Positions 1-6,795 of a DNA stretch of 36,942 nucleotides are shown piece after piece (the stretch's first letter is position 1; each line of letters opens with the position of its first letter). The stretch spans positions 1-36,942 of the forward strand of contig CAMKEX010000010.1 of the NCBI GenBank assembly GCA_946411695.1. Reading direction: 5' to 3'. The position numbers and the translations under genes were made by a program. The notes under the pieces are model-generated. The model did no database searches. It was not told the origin of the DNA and worked only from the letters and a program-made list of their open reading frames with translations. This DNA is from an uncultured Lachnospiraceae bacterium (GTDB taxonomy: Bacteria; Bacillota; Clostridia; Lachnospirales; Lachnospiraceae).

Positions 1-157
1 TAACAAAAAGCATGGTCTGAACAAGTGATATTTTTCTCGTCCTGGAAAAAGAAGTATCTGGATCGATAAAAAATTCCTTTTTACGAGGTATGAGGGAATG
101 GATAGAAGAGATCAGGGACTCCTTGACATGATCAGGGCCAGTGGGATTAAATTGCAT
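1..157 (-). CDS. IS4-family transposase, N-terminal fragment (cut by window edge)
   Basis: Reading the minus strand from the ATG at 157 gives 52 codons without a stop up to the window edge. The gene is too truncated to appear in the ORF track. The peptide starts MQFNPTGPDHVKESL and contains FFIDPDTSFSRTRK. A pattern of the type F..(D/N)P...F.R.RK followed by a hydrophobic stretch is what I know from the N-termini of clostridial IS4-type transposases. A good ribosome site, GGAGGT, sits just before the start on the minus strand. The DDE catalytic domain would lie to the left of the window, so integrity cannot be judged. Family assignment rests on this short N-terminal pattern only. Confidence 0.65.
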   Translation of the reverse strand, partial: MQFNPTGPDHVKESLISSIHSLIPRKKEFFIDPDTSFSRTRKISLVQTMLFV

Positions 158-242
158 AGCAGCACCTCCAAAAAAATGATTTATAATCGAGGCGCGCCGC
201 ATTTTTTTGTTGTTTTGTCAAGCTTTTTTGCTAAAAAAAAGC

Positions 243-273
243 AAAAAAATCAGAGGATATTTCACCTCTGATT
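243..273 (-). terminator. Terminator hairpin upstream of the transposase gene
   Basis: AATCAGAGG pairs with CCTCTGATT (9 bp) across an 8-nt loop. On the minus strand the stem is followed by seven Ts. It lies between deoC and the transposase start and can only stop minus-strand transcripts entering from the right. That fits an insulator that keeps outside transcription from reaching the transposase gene. Confidence 0.6.
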
Positions 274-326
274 GAAATAAAACTATTGTTATGGAAACAG
301 GGGGTCCCCTTATCTAAATGACATTG

Positions 327-383
327 GAACCGTCCCCGGTGACTCAGAAGATGAGTCAGGGAGAACCGTCCCTGGTGACTCAT
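327..383. repeat. GAACCGTCCC direct repeats with dyad symmetry
   Basis: Two 20-bp copies (327-346 and 363-382) differ at one base and share GAACCGTCCC and GGTGACTCA. The second copy also folds: ATGAGT and CAGGGA at 351-362 pair with TCCCTG and ACTCAT at 369-383, with a 3-nt bulge. A short palindrome GTTTCTGAAAC follows at about 387. This is probably the terminal region of the insertion sequence. Confidence 0.55.
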
Positions 384-402
384 CAGTTTCTGAAACAGTG
401 AA

Positions 403-431
403 TCGACAAAGAGGGCGTTTAGAGGTATACT
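403..431 (+). promoter_or_regulatory. Probable deoC promoter
   Basis: TCGACA (-35) and TATACT (-10) are separated by exactly 17 bp. The expected start near 438 leaves a leader of about 70 nt before the chosen deoC start. The promoter lies immediately beside the presumed insertion-sequence end. Confidence 0.6.
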
Positions 432-506
432 TTTATGACACGGCATTTTTCCGGAAGAAGTATTGTGCAGGCGGGGATTCCGCCGCAACCACAGAGGAGA
501 AAGACT

Positions 507-1175
507 ATGAATATCACGAAAGAACAGCTGGCGCAGATGATCGATCACACCAATCTGAAGGCCTTCTCGCAGGATGCGGCCTTCCGAAAGCTCTGCGATG
601 AGGCGAAGACTTACGGCTTCAAAGCCATCGCGATCAACGGCGCGCAGATCGAGCGCTGCAGGAAGTATCTCGGAGACAGTCCGGTGCACATCGGTGCCAC
701 TGTCGGTTTTCCTCTTGGACAGATGACGATCGAGAGCAAGGTTTTTGAGACAGAGGATGCGATCAGAAAAGGTGCCCATGAGATCGATTATGTGCTCAAT
801 GTCGCCGAACTCAAGGACGGCAATACAGAGTATATCGAGCGCGAGATGCAGGAGATCACACAGGCCTGCCATGCGCACGGTGTGATCTGCAAGGTGATCT
901 TTGAGAACTGCTATCTGACAGATGAGGAGAAGCGGACTGCCGCGGAAATCGCCCTGAAGGTGCGTCCCGACTTTATCAAGACCTCCACGGGATTCGGTAC
1001 AGGCGGCGCGACGGTGGAGGATGTGCGCCTGATGAAATCGGTGGTCGGTGAGGCGGTCAAGGTCAAAGCGGCCGGCGGAATCCGCGATTTCGAGACGGCT
1101 GCCGCCATGATCGAGGCCGGCGCCGAGCGCCTGGGCACCAGCGCAGGCGTGGAACTGATGGAGCATTTTGCCTAA
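507..1175 (+). CDS. deoC: Deoxyribose-phosphate aldolase
   Basis: DeoC cleaves 2-deoxy-D-ribose 5-phosphate to glyceraldehyde 3-phosphate and acetaldehyde, a cytoplasmic step in deoxynucleoside breakdown. The 222-residue product has the usual family length and features: IDHTNLKA near the N-terminus, the VGFPLG stretch, EIDYVLN, KVIFENCYL, and the Schiff-base lysine in DFIKTSTGF, followed by VKAAGGIRD. The ORF track begins at 435, but the family N-terminus and the ribosome site AGAGGAGA at about 492-499 favour the ATG at 507. No other deo gene is adjacent. Its 3' end is the first unit of a degenerate tandem repeat that runs to about 1278. Confidence 0.96.
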   Translation: MNITKEQLAQMIDHTNLKAFSQDAAFRKLCDEAKTYGFKAIAINGAQIERCRKYLGDSPVHIGATVGFPLGQMTIESKVFETEDAIRKGAHEIDYVLNVAELKDGNTEYIEREMQEITQACHAHGVICKVIFENCYLTDEEKRTAAEIALKVRPDFIKTSTGFGTGGATVEDVRLMKSVVGEAVKVKAAGGIRDFETAAAMIEAGAERLGTSAGVELMEHFA

Positions 1176-1278
1176 AGGCAGACTGTGCCGGTGCGGAGCT
1201 GATGGAGATTTGACTAAAGGCAGGCCGTGCCGGTGTGGAGTTCATGCAGTATTTTGCGTTAAGGAAAGTTGAACAGCC
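1147..1278 (+). repeat. Degenerate tandem repeat of the deoC 3' end (3 units, about 43 bp)
   Basis: Unit 1 (1147-1189) holds the last codons and stop of deoC. Unit 2 (1190-1231) and unit 3 (1232-1278) repeat it with substitutions. Each starts G(C/T)G(T/C)GGA and contains a TGATGGAG-like stretch, an (A/T)TTTG(C/A) stretch and a TAA followed by purines. The copies lie downstream of the stop codon and are not translated as part of deoC. Confidence 0.75.
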
Positions 1279-1333
1279 GGCGGTGCCCGTACACGGCAGT
1301 GCCCGGGCATGCCTGTAAAATGAGGAGAGAATG

Positions 1334-2017
1334 ATGTCCTTTTTTGACGTGGTTTACAAGATTCTGGCAGAGGGTTATTCGCCTTCCGAGTACGGGGGAA
1401 AGGGAATTGCAGTCGCGATGATCGCATCCGCGGTCCTCAGTGTCTATATCTTTTTCTGTTACAGGGTCGTGAGCCGCAGATCCATGTATTCGCTGAGCTT
1501 TAATATGTCGCTTCTGATCGCCGGACCGGTGACAGCGGCGCTGATCCTGCTCATGCACCAGAATGCCATCGCCGGCGTCGGCATTATCGGCGCGCTCTCC
1601 ATCGTGCGTCTGCGCGGCGCGGTCAAGGAGCCGATGGATCTGGTTTTCGTGCTGTGGTCGGTGGCCTGCGGTATTTTCATCGCAGCCGGTATTTGGAGAG
1701 TCGGGATCGTGGTGTCGATCGCTGTGACGGCGATCGTGATCCTGCTGGACTACCTGCCTCTGGGCAGGGCTCCTCTCATCCTGTCTGTCTACGGGTATCC
1801 CGGGGAGAAGAAGAATCTGCAGAGCGCCTGCAGCGGAGTGCTGGGCAGGACCTGCAGGAAGGTAAAGGTGATCTCCACCGGAAAAGTCGACGGAAAGCAG
1901 AGCCTGGTCATGCGCGTGCAGACAAAGCAGCGCCTGCGTCTGACCAATGAACTCTCCCTTCTTCCGGAGGTCGAGAGTGTCACGCTTGTGGAGCAGGAAG
2001 GGGAAGTATCCTTCTGA
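1334..2017 (+). CDS. DUF4956 family membrane protein
   Basis: About 227 residues. The N-terminal half holds about four hydrophobic segments (AVAMIASAVLSVYIFF, LLIAGPVTAALILLM, LVFVLWSVACGIFIAA, IVVSIAVTAIVILLDYL). Between them is the family hallmark GIIGALSIVRLRGAVKEPMD. The C-terminal 75 residues are a soluble ferredoxin-like-sized tail ending at EVESVTLVEQ. DUF4956 proteins often occur beside VTC-type polyphosphate polymerase or CotH genes, but neither is present here. Function is unknown. Two consecutive ATG codons occur at 1331 and 1334; GAGGAG at 1322-1327 is better spaced for 1334. It follows deoC by about 155 bp filled by the tandem repeat. Confidence 0.88.
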   Translation: MSFFDVVYKILAEGYSPSEYGGKGIAVAMIASAVLSVYIFFCYRVVSRRSMYSLSFNMSLLIAGPVTAALILLMHQNAIAGVGIIGALSIVRLRGAVKEPMDLVFVLWSVACGIFIAAGIWRVGIVVSIAVTAIVILLDYLPLGRAPLILSVYGYPGEKKNLQSACSGVLGRTCRKVKVISTGKVDGKQSLVMRVQTKQRLRLTNELSLLPEVESVTLVEQEGEVSF

Positions 2018-2057
2018 AAAAACCGGACATGGAACTTGAGTAAGGAAATACAGATAT

Positions 2058-4403
2058 ATGATAGTGAATAATAAGGCGGAACTGCAAAAAGCCAGTGAAC
2101 AGAAGGAAAAAAGGGAAGGGACCCCGGAGGCACAGCGCGGGGATAAGGACAGAAAGATCGCGGAAATGATCGCCGGTCAGCTGCAGGTGAAGCTGTGGCA
2201 GGTGGAGGCGGCGGTCTCGCTGATCGACGAGGGCAATACCATCCCCTTTATCGCCCGCTACCGCAAGGAAGCGACAGGGACACTGGATGATGAGCAGCTT
2301 CGCACGCTGGATGAGAGGCTGGCCTATCTGCGCAATCTCGAGGACAAAAAGGAAAAGGTCATCGAGAGCATCGAGGCCCAGGGGAAACTGACGGCGGCCC
2401 TGCGCGCCCAGATCGAGGATGCGCAGACCCAGGTGGCGGTTGAGGATCTGTACAGGCCTTTCCGTCCCAAACGCAGGACCCGCGCCGGTGTCGCCAGGGA
2501 GAAAGGCCTGCAGGGGCTTGCGGACTGGATCCTGTCCCAGACGGCGGATCATCCGGCCCTGCAGGAAGCGGCCGGATATGTCTCGGCTGAGAAGGAGGTG
2601 GCTTCCGCGGAGGATGCGCTTCAGGGCGCAGAGGATATCCTGGCGGAGATGATCTCCGACAATGCCGATTACCGCACCTGGATCCGTGAGACTACGTCGA
2701 AGGAAGGCTTTGTTGTCTCTGCAAAAAAAGAGGCCTCCGCCAAAAAGGAGGCGGCCGGCACGGCATCCGGAAAAGAGGCGGCAGAGGCAGTCGCCGGCAA
2801 AGGGGACAGCCGCAGGTCCTCCGGTAAAAAGAAAAGCGCCGGCGAGGACCGCAGTGATGTCTATGAGATGTATTTTTCCTACGAGGAACAGGCGTCCAGA
2901 ATTCCCGGTCACAGGATCCTGGCCCTCAACCGCGGAGAGAAGGAGGGGTATCTGAACGTCAGGATCGATGCCCCGCGCGAGAAGATCCTCCGCTATCTGC
3001 AGAGGCAGGTGATCCGCAGGCGGAAGGGAGAATTCAATCCCTTTACGACGCCGGTCCTGGAGGCTGTCTGCGAGGACAGCTATGACCGACTGATCGAGCC
3101 CGCCATTGAGCGCGAGATCCGCAGCGAGCTGACAGAGAAGGCCGAGGACGGAGCGATCGCGGTCTTCAAGCAGAATCTCGAGCAGCTCCTGATGCAGCAG
3201 CCCATCGCCGGAAAGGTCGTCCTGGGCTGGGATCCCGCCTTCCGGACAGGCTGCAAACTGGCGGTCGTCGATCCCACAGGCAAGGTGCTGGACACTGCCG
3301 TCATCTATCCCACTGCGCCGCAGAACAAGGTGCGGGAGGCAGAGGCAGTCCTGCAGAAACTGATCAATCAGTATGGGATCTCTCTGTTTTCCGTAGGAAA
3401 CGGAACAGCGTCCAGGGAGTCGGAGCAGGTCATCACAGACTTTTTCAAAAAGACCGGAAAGCCCCTGCAGTATGTCATTGTCAACGAGGCGGGCGCTTCG
3501 GTCTACAGCGCCAGCAAGCTGGCAGCAGAGGAGTTTCCTCAGTTTGATGTGGGACAGCGCAGTGCTGCCTCCATCGCGCGGAGGCTGCAGGATCCCCTGG
3601 CGGAGCTGGTCAAGATCGATCCCAAGGCGATCGGGGTCGGCCAGTACCAGCACGACATGAACCAGAAAAAGCTGGACGCGGCCCTGGCGGGCGTAGTGGA
3701 GAAATGCGTCAATGCAGTCGGCGTGGACCTCAACACGGCCTCGGCGCCGCTTTTGTCCCATATCTCCGGGATCAGCGCCTCGATCGCCAAAAACATCGTT
3801 GCCTGGAGGGAGGAAAACGGCCGCTTTACCCTCCGCACCCAGCTTCTGAAGGTAAAGGGCCTGGGGCCCAAGGCCTTCGAGCAGTGCGCCGGATTTCTCA
3901 GGATCAGGGACGGCAAAAATCCCCTGGACAACACTGCGGTGCATCCGGAGAGCTATCCCGCCGTGCAGACGCTTGCCGGACTCCTGCAGGTCCCCATGGA
4001 TGCGGCTTCCCTGCGGAAAGTGAAGGCCATGGTCCCCGACACAAAGGCGGCGGCCAGGCGCCTGGAAGTGGGTGAGATCACCCTGCGGGATATTCTGGCC
4101 GAACTGGAAAAGCCCGGCCGCGACCCCCGTCAGGATATGCCTGCCCCGGTTCTGCGCAGCGACGTCCTGTCCATGGAAGACCTCACGCCGGGAATGAAAC
4201 TCAAGGGCACAGTCCGCAATATCGTGGATTTCGGCGCCTTTGTGGACATCGGTGTCCACCAGGATGGACTGGTCCACATCTCCAGGCTCAGCAAACGGTA
4301 CATCAAACATCCCCTGGAGGCGGTCAGCGTGGGCGATATTGTCGAGGTGACGGTCCTCGATGTCGATATCCGCAAAAAGCGTATTTCCCTCTCCATGATC
4401 TGA
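2058..4403 (+). CDS. tex: Tex family RNA-binding transcription accessory protein
   Basis: The 781-residue product has Tex architecture: an N-terminal helical domain (QVKLWQVEAAVSLIDEGNTI, IARYRKEATGTLDD), a YqgF/RNase H-like core around residues 390-500 (VLGWDPAFRTGCKLAVVD), the GVGQYQHDMNQ motif, helix-hairpin-helix repeats (LLSHISGISASIAKNIVAWR; VKGLGPKAFEQCAGFLR), and a C-terminal S1 domain from about residue 705 (GMKLKGTVRNIVDFGAFVDI). Tex binds nucleic acid and has been linked to transcription and toxin expression in other bacteria. Two oddities: a roughly 32-residue charged N-terminal extension, and a lysine/alanine-rich insertion of about 45-50 residues near 220-270. It starts 40 bp after the DUF4956 gene and ends before a strong terminator. 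The ribosome site AAGGA is weak and rather distant, so a later start is possible. Confidence 0.94.
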   Translation: MIVNNKAELQKASEQKEKREGTPEAQRGDKDRKIAEMIAGQLQVKLWQVEAAVSLIDEGNTIPFIARYRKEATGTLDDEQLRTLDERLAYLRNLEDKKEKVIESIEAQGKLTAALRAQIEDAQTQVAVEDLYRPFRPKRRTRAGVAREKGLQGLADWILSQTADHPALQEAAGYVSAEKEVASAEDALQGAEDILAEMISDNADYRTWIRETTSKEGFVVSAKKEASAKKEAAGTASGKEAAEAVAGKGDSRRSSGKKKSAGEDRSDVYEMYFSYEEQASRIPGHRILALNRGEKEGYLNVRIDAPREKILRYLQRQVIRRRKGEFNPFTTPVLEAVCEDSYDRLIEPAIEREIRSELTEKAEDGAIAVFKQNLEQLLMQQPIAGKVVLGWDPAFRTGCKLAVVDPTGKVLDTAVIYPTAPQNKVREAEAVLQKLINQYGISLFSVGNGTASRESEQVITDFFKKTGKPLQYVIVNEAGASVYSASKLAAEEFPQFDVGQRSAASIARRLQDPLAELVKIDPKAIGVGQYQHDMNQKKLDAALAGVVEKCVNAVGVDLNTASAPLLSHISGISASIAKNIVAWREENGRFTLRTQLLKVKGLGPKAFEQCAGFLRIRDGKNPLDNTAVHPESYPAVQTLAGLLQVPMDAASLRKVKAMVPDTKAAARRLEVGEITLRDILAELEKPGRDPRQDMPAPVLRSDVLSMEDLTPGMKLKGTVRNIVDFGAFVDIGVHQDGLVHISRLSKRYIKHPLEAVSVGDIVEVTVLDVDIRKKRISLSMI

Positions 4404-4492
4404 TCATGATCCGGTCAGGCCCGGCCCGGTCTGCCGGAAAATGCCTGACAGAACCGGACCGGCAGATTGAAAGCGGAAATGGAAAAAAAAAT

Positions 4493-4545
4493 AAGACTCC
4501 TTCGTGGCGGCACCTGCCTGCAGCCGTCACGAAAGAGTCTTTTTT
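4493..4545 (+). terminator. Intrinsic terminator after tex
   Basis: AAGACTC, TTCGTG and CGGC pair with GCCG, CACGAA and GAGTCTT in a long, slightly imperfect stem, followed by a run of six Ts. It closes the tex transcript. Confidence 0.85.
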
Positions 4546-4557
4546 AAAAGGGGAGTA

Positions 4558-4660
4558 TGAATATCAGGAACCCCTGTCCGTACAGGATATTCCCGCCGGC
4601 GGTCGAGCTGCTGTTATGGAGGGGATAGCAGCTCTCCTGTCGGTATATTGATATGATATC
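4558..4660. other. Dyad-rich intergenic segment between tex and the WYL regulator
   Basis: No credible gene lies between the tex terminator and the next promoter. The segment is flanked by ATATCA and TGATAT. It contains two internal hairpins, CCTGT-CCGT-ACAGG and GAGCTGCT...AGCAGCTC (8-bp stem). It may be a folded RNA or a small repeat element. Nothing else is visible up to 4720. Confidence 0.35.
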
Positions 4661-4720
4661 TTTGAAATGTGATGAGAATGTGTAGCGGGGATAGAAAAAA
4701 TGTGAGCAAAGACGGCGCAA

Positions 4721-4749
4721 TTGACGGATTTTTTGTTTTTGGGCATAAT
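4721..4749 (+). promoter_or_regulatory. Promoter of the WYL regulator/PrsW-like operon
   Basis: TTGACG and CATAAT are separated by 17 bp, about 58 bp before the chosen start codon. Confidence 0.7.
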
Positions 4750-4806
4750 ATCTTTATTCTGGACGGCCGGACGCAGTAAGCGGTGCGCCGCCGGGGGAGG
4801 TGGCTT

Positions 4807-5547
4807 ATGGTCAGCAACAAGAGCAGGCTTCTGAGACTGTACAGATACCTGTATGTCAATACGGATGAACAGCATTTCGCGACCAAGGCGGAGATCATGG
4901 ATGCCCTCAGGGACGATGAGTCGATCTACAGCAGGCAGACGGTCCGCGACGATATCGATACACTCTCAAGAGAGGGGTATGACATTGAGACGATCGTGAG
5001 CTCCGGCAATTACTATTATTTCGGAGACCGCGAGTTTACTCTGGATGAGCTGCGCATGATGGGGGACGCGATCGCCTCCTCGCGCTTTATCGGCAGGAAA
5101 CAGAAGGACGCCCTGCTCAAAAAACTGAAGGGCTTCTGCAGCAGATATCAGGCGGATACAATTGAGCGCCATCTGATCTGTGTGGAGCCTGCGGACAGCG
5201 GGGATGCGCGGATCTACGACATGGTCAATCAGATCAATGACGCGATCTGCAGGGGGCGGAAGATCCGCTTCCGGCAGCTCGGACCCGGGACCGGCAGACG
5301 AAGAAAAGCGTCAGCTGCAGGAGAGCCGGTCACATGCACGCCTCTGGATCTTGTCTGGGACGGCAGAAATTTCCATCTGATCGCACTCACCGGTGAAGAC
5401 AATGAGCCGGTCCTTTCAGCGGCGGCGGATCTGGCGGACCTCCTGATCCTGGATGAGGAAGGAGCGCCCAGGCCGGCAGGCTTTCGATCCGACGAGTTTG
5501 CTGTGCGGGAACTGGCTTCCCGGAGGACTGAGCAAAGGGAGGAATGA
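4807..5547 (+). CDS. HTH/WYL-domain transcriptional regulator
   Basis: About 246 residues. The N-terminus reads as a winged helix-turn-helix (KSRLLRLYRYLYVNTDEQHF, AEIMDALRDDESIYSRQTVRDDIDTLSREGYDIE), the arrangement of YafY/DeoR-like regulators. The C-terminal half matches the WYL sensor fold (CTPLDLVWDGRNFHLIAL). WYL proteins often bind nucleic-acid or nucleotide ligands and act as repressors or activators; the ligand here is unknown. The ORF track starts at a GTG at 4783, but GGGGGAGG just before the ATG at 4807 favours the later start. It has its own promoter, and the PrsW-like gene follows within 26 bp, so the two are probably co-transcribed. Confidence 0.88.
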   Translation: MVSNKSRLLRLYRYLYVNTDEQHFATKAEIMDALRDDESIYSRQTVRDDIDTLSREGYDIETIVSSGNYYYFGDREFTLDELRMMGDAIASSRFIGRKQKDALLKKLKGFCSRYQADTIERHLICVEPADSGDARIYDMVNQINDAICRGRKIRFRQLGPGTGRRRKASAAGEPVTCTPLDLVWDGRNFHLIALTGEDNEPVLSAAADLADLLILDEEGAPRPAGFRSDEFAVRELASRRTEQREE

Positions 5548-5572
5548 GTAAAAGGAGGGCTTGGCTGAATTT

Positions 5573-6586
5573 ATGAACACTACAGTATTATTGATCGCTG
5601 CGTTTCTGCCGCTCCCGTTCGTCATTTTTATGATCCTGCGGTCCGGATCTTTTGGAAAGGGCTCCCTGGGAGCGCTGCTGAAACTGTTTTTCCTGGGCCT
5701 GGCGGCGGCTGTCCCTGCTTTTCTGATGGAGGCGGGGATTCTGCTGCTGATCGATCTTTTTCTCAACATGTTCGGCTCAGAGGCGGCCGGCGGGAATCCG
5801 GCTTTGATCGGCGCAATCCTGCGGGCTCTGATCGCAGTGGCCCTGGTCGAGGAGGGCTGGAAACACTTTGTGCTGCGCAGGACCACCTGGAGCCAGATGA
5901 CCATGGAGACGATCGCGGACGGGATTGCCGCTTCGGCGGTGGTCGGCGCCGGATTCTCGGCAGTTATGTACGGCGCGTGGCAGGCACTGTATGTGCTGGT
6001 CCCCGCCGATATGGGGGCCCTGCGTGACGGAATGCCTGACTGGCTCAGAGCAGGCGCGGTGGGATCTTTCCTCTTTGCCCTGCTCTACATTTTTTCTCAC
6101 TTCGGATTTTCCGGCTTTATGGGGGCCATCTACGGCCTGGCCAAACATTCGGAACAGAAGGAGCACAATAAGCGGGCGGGGTTCATGCTGATCATGAGCT
6201 GTCTGCTGCCGGTCCTGGCGCACGGAGCATGTGCGGCCCTGATCGTCTACGGAGTGGCCATGGAGAAGGTGCTCTGGTTCGCCGTCGGACTTGCCGCGCA
6301 GACCCTTCTGGCCGTTTGGATGGCTGCGGAACTGAGCAGGGCATCGGATGCTGCAGGCGTGGATGACCAGTTCGGACACGCAGCGGAGCCGGTGGACTTC
6401 GGGGACTCCGAGGAATTTGCCGCCTTTGCCGAGTCGGGGGGAACTGCGGACAATGAAGAGAAGCCGCAGTACGCATATGCGGAAGGACAGGACCGGGATG
6501 AAGCAGCCCCGGAGGAGGAGAACCCGCAGGAGGAAAACCCGCAGGAGGCGGAGAAGCAGGAAGAAGCGGAAAAGCCTGAAGAATAA
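5573..6586 (+). CDS. PrsW-like intramembrane protease family protein (divergent)
   Basis: About 337 residues: seven or so hydrophobic segments over residues 1-260, then an acidic tail with repeated EENPQE units. PrsW proteases cleave anti-sigma factors within the membrane. Their motifs are EExxK, FxxxE and HxxxD. Here the first is intact (VEEGWKHF, about residues 92-99). The second reads GFSAV with methionine in place of glutamate. The third reads HGACA with alanine in place of aspartate. It is therefore a divergent or possibly inactive member, or belongs to a sister family. Start choice is uncertain: AAAGGAGG ends at 5558, 14 nt before this ATG but only 2 nt before a TTG at 5561. It follows the WYL regulator closely and ends at a bidirectional terminator. 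Confidence 0.8.
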   Translation: MNTTVLLIAAFLPLPFVIFMILRSGSFGKGSLGALLKLFFLGLAAAVPAFLMEAGILLLIDLFLNMFGSEAAGGNPALIGAILRALIAVALVEEGWKHFVLRRTTWSQMTMETIADGIAASAVVGAGFSAVMYGAWQALYVLVPADMGALRDGMPDWLRAGAVGSFLFALLYIFSHFGFSGFMGAIYGLAKHSEQKEHNKRAGFMLIMSCLLPVLAHGACAALIVYGVAMEKVLWFAVGLAAQTLLAVWMAAELSRASDAAGVDDQFGHAAEPVDFGDSEEFAAFAESGGTADNEEKPQYAYAEGQDRDEAAPEEENPQEENPQEAEKQEEAEKPEE

Positions 6587-6597
6587 AAAATAAAAAA

Positions 6598-6657
6598 GGC
6601 GCGCCGCCGGACTGGATCCAGGAGGATGGACAGTACGGAGGCGCGCTGTTTATTTTT
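6598..6657. terminator. Bidirectional terminator between the PrsW-like gene and the alcohol dehydrogenase
   Basis: GCGCGCC pairs with GGCGCGC, with a further CCG/CGG and ACTG/CAGT inside. An A-rich tract precedes it and TTTATTTTT follows, so it can stop the plus-strand gene and also minus-strand read-through. Confidence 0.65.
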
Positions 6658-6659
6658 GC

Positions 6660-6696
6660 AAAAAGACGGAGCCCGCAGCTGTGTGAAGAGGCGGGC
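6660..6696 (-). terminator. Possible terminator of the alcohol dehydrogenase gene
   Basis: On the minus strand GCCCGC...GCGGGC is followed by TCCGTCTTTTT. It lies inside the degenerate repeat array that separates the two convergent genes. Confidence 0.45.
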
Positions 6697-6778
6697 CCGG
6701 TATTGTGTTAAAGGACGGAGGCCTCAGCTGTGTTAAGAGACGGCGGGGCCACAAATTGTGCTAAAAGGCGGAGCCCGG
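6663..6778. repeat. Degenerate repeat array (about 25-bp unit, 4-5 copies)
   Basis: The motif (A/G)GACGG(A/C)G(G/C)CC followed by TTGTG(T/C)TAA recurs about every 25 bp. Alternate units resemble each other more, giving an apparent 50-bp period. It fills the gap between two convergent genes. Confidence 0.55.
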
Positions 6779-6795
6779 AACAGGGAGGGTCCGGT

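Larger units (their letters stand above)
1..400 (-). mobile_element. 5' end of an IS4-type insertion sequence (outer boundary approximate)
   Basis: The transposase fragment, a terminator-like hairpin upstream of it and a pair of GAACCGTCCC repeats lie together in AT-rich DNA unlike the flanking GC-rich genes. The right boundary is not visible as a clear inverted repeat plus target duplication. I place it near 383-400 because the deoC promoter starts at 403 and because the repeats resemble sequences that commonly flank clostridial IS elements. The boundary is inference. Confidence 0.5.

Noticed and set aside
231-1166. 311-codon ORF on the minus strand
   Set aside because: It is antisense to deoC and runs through its promoter and the IS terminator.
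1980-4310. 776-codon ORF on the minus strand
   Set aside because: It is a shadow of tex, histidine/arginine/leucine-rich as expected from antisense reading.
4406-4651. 81-codon ORF after tex
   Set aside because: It runs straight through the tex terminator, has no ribosome site and no protein-like features.
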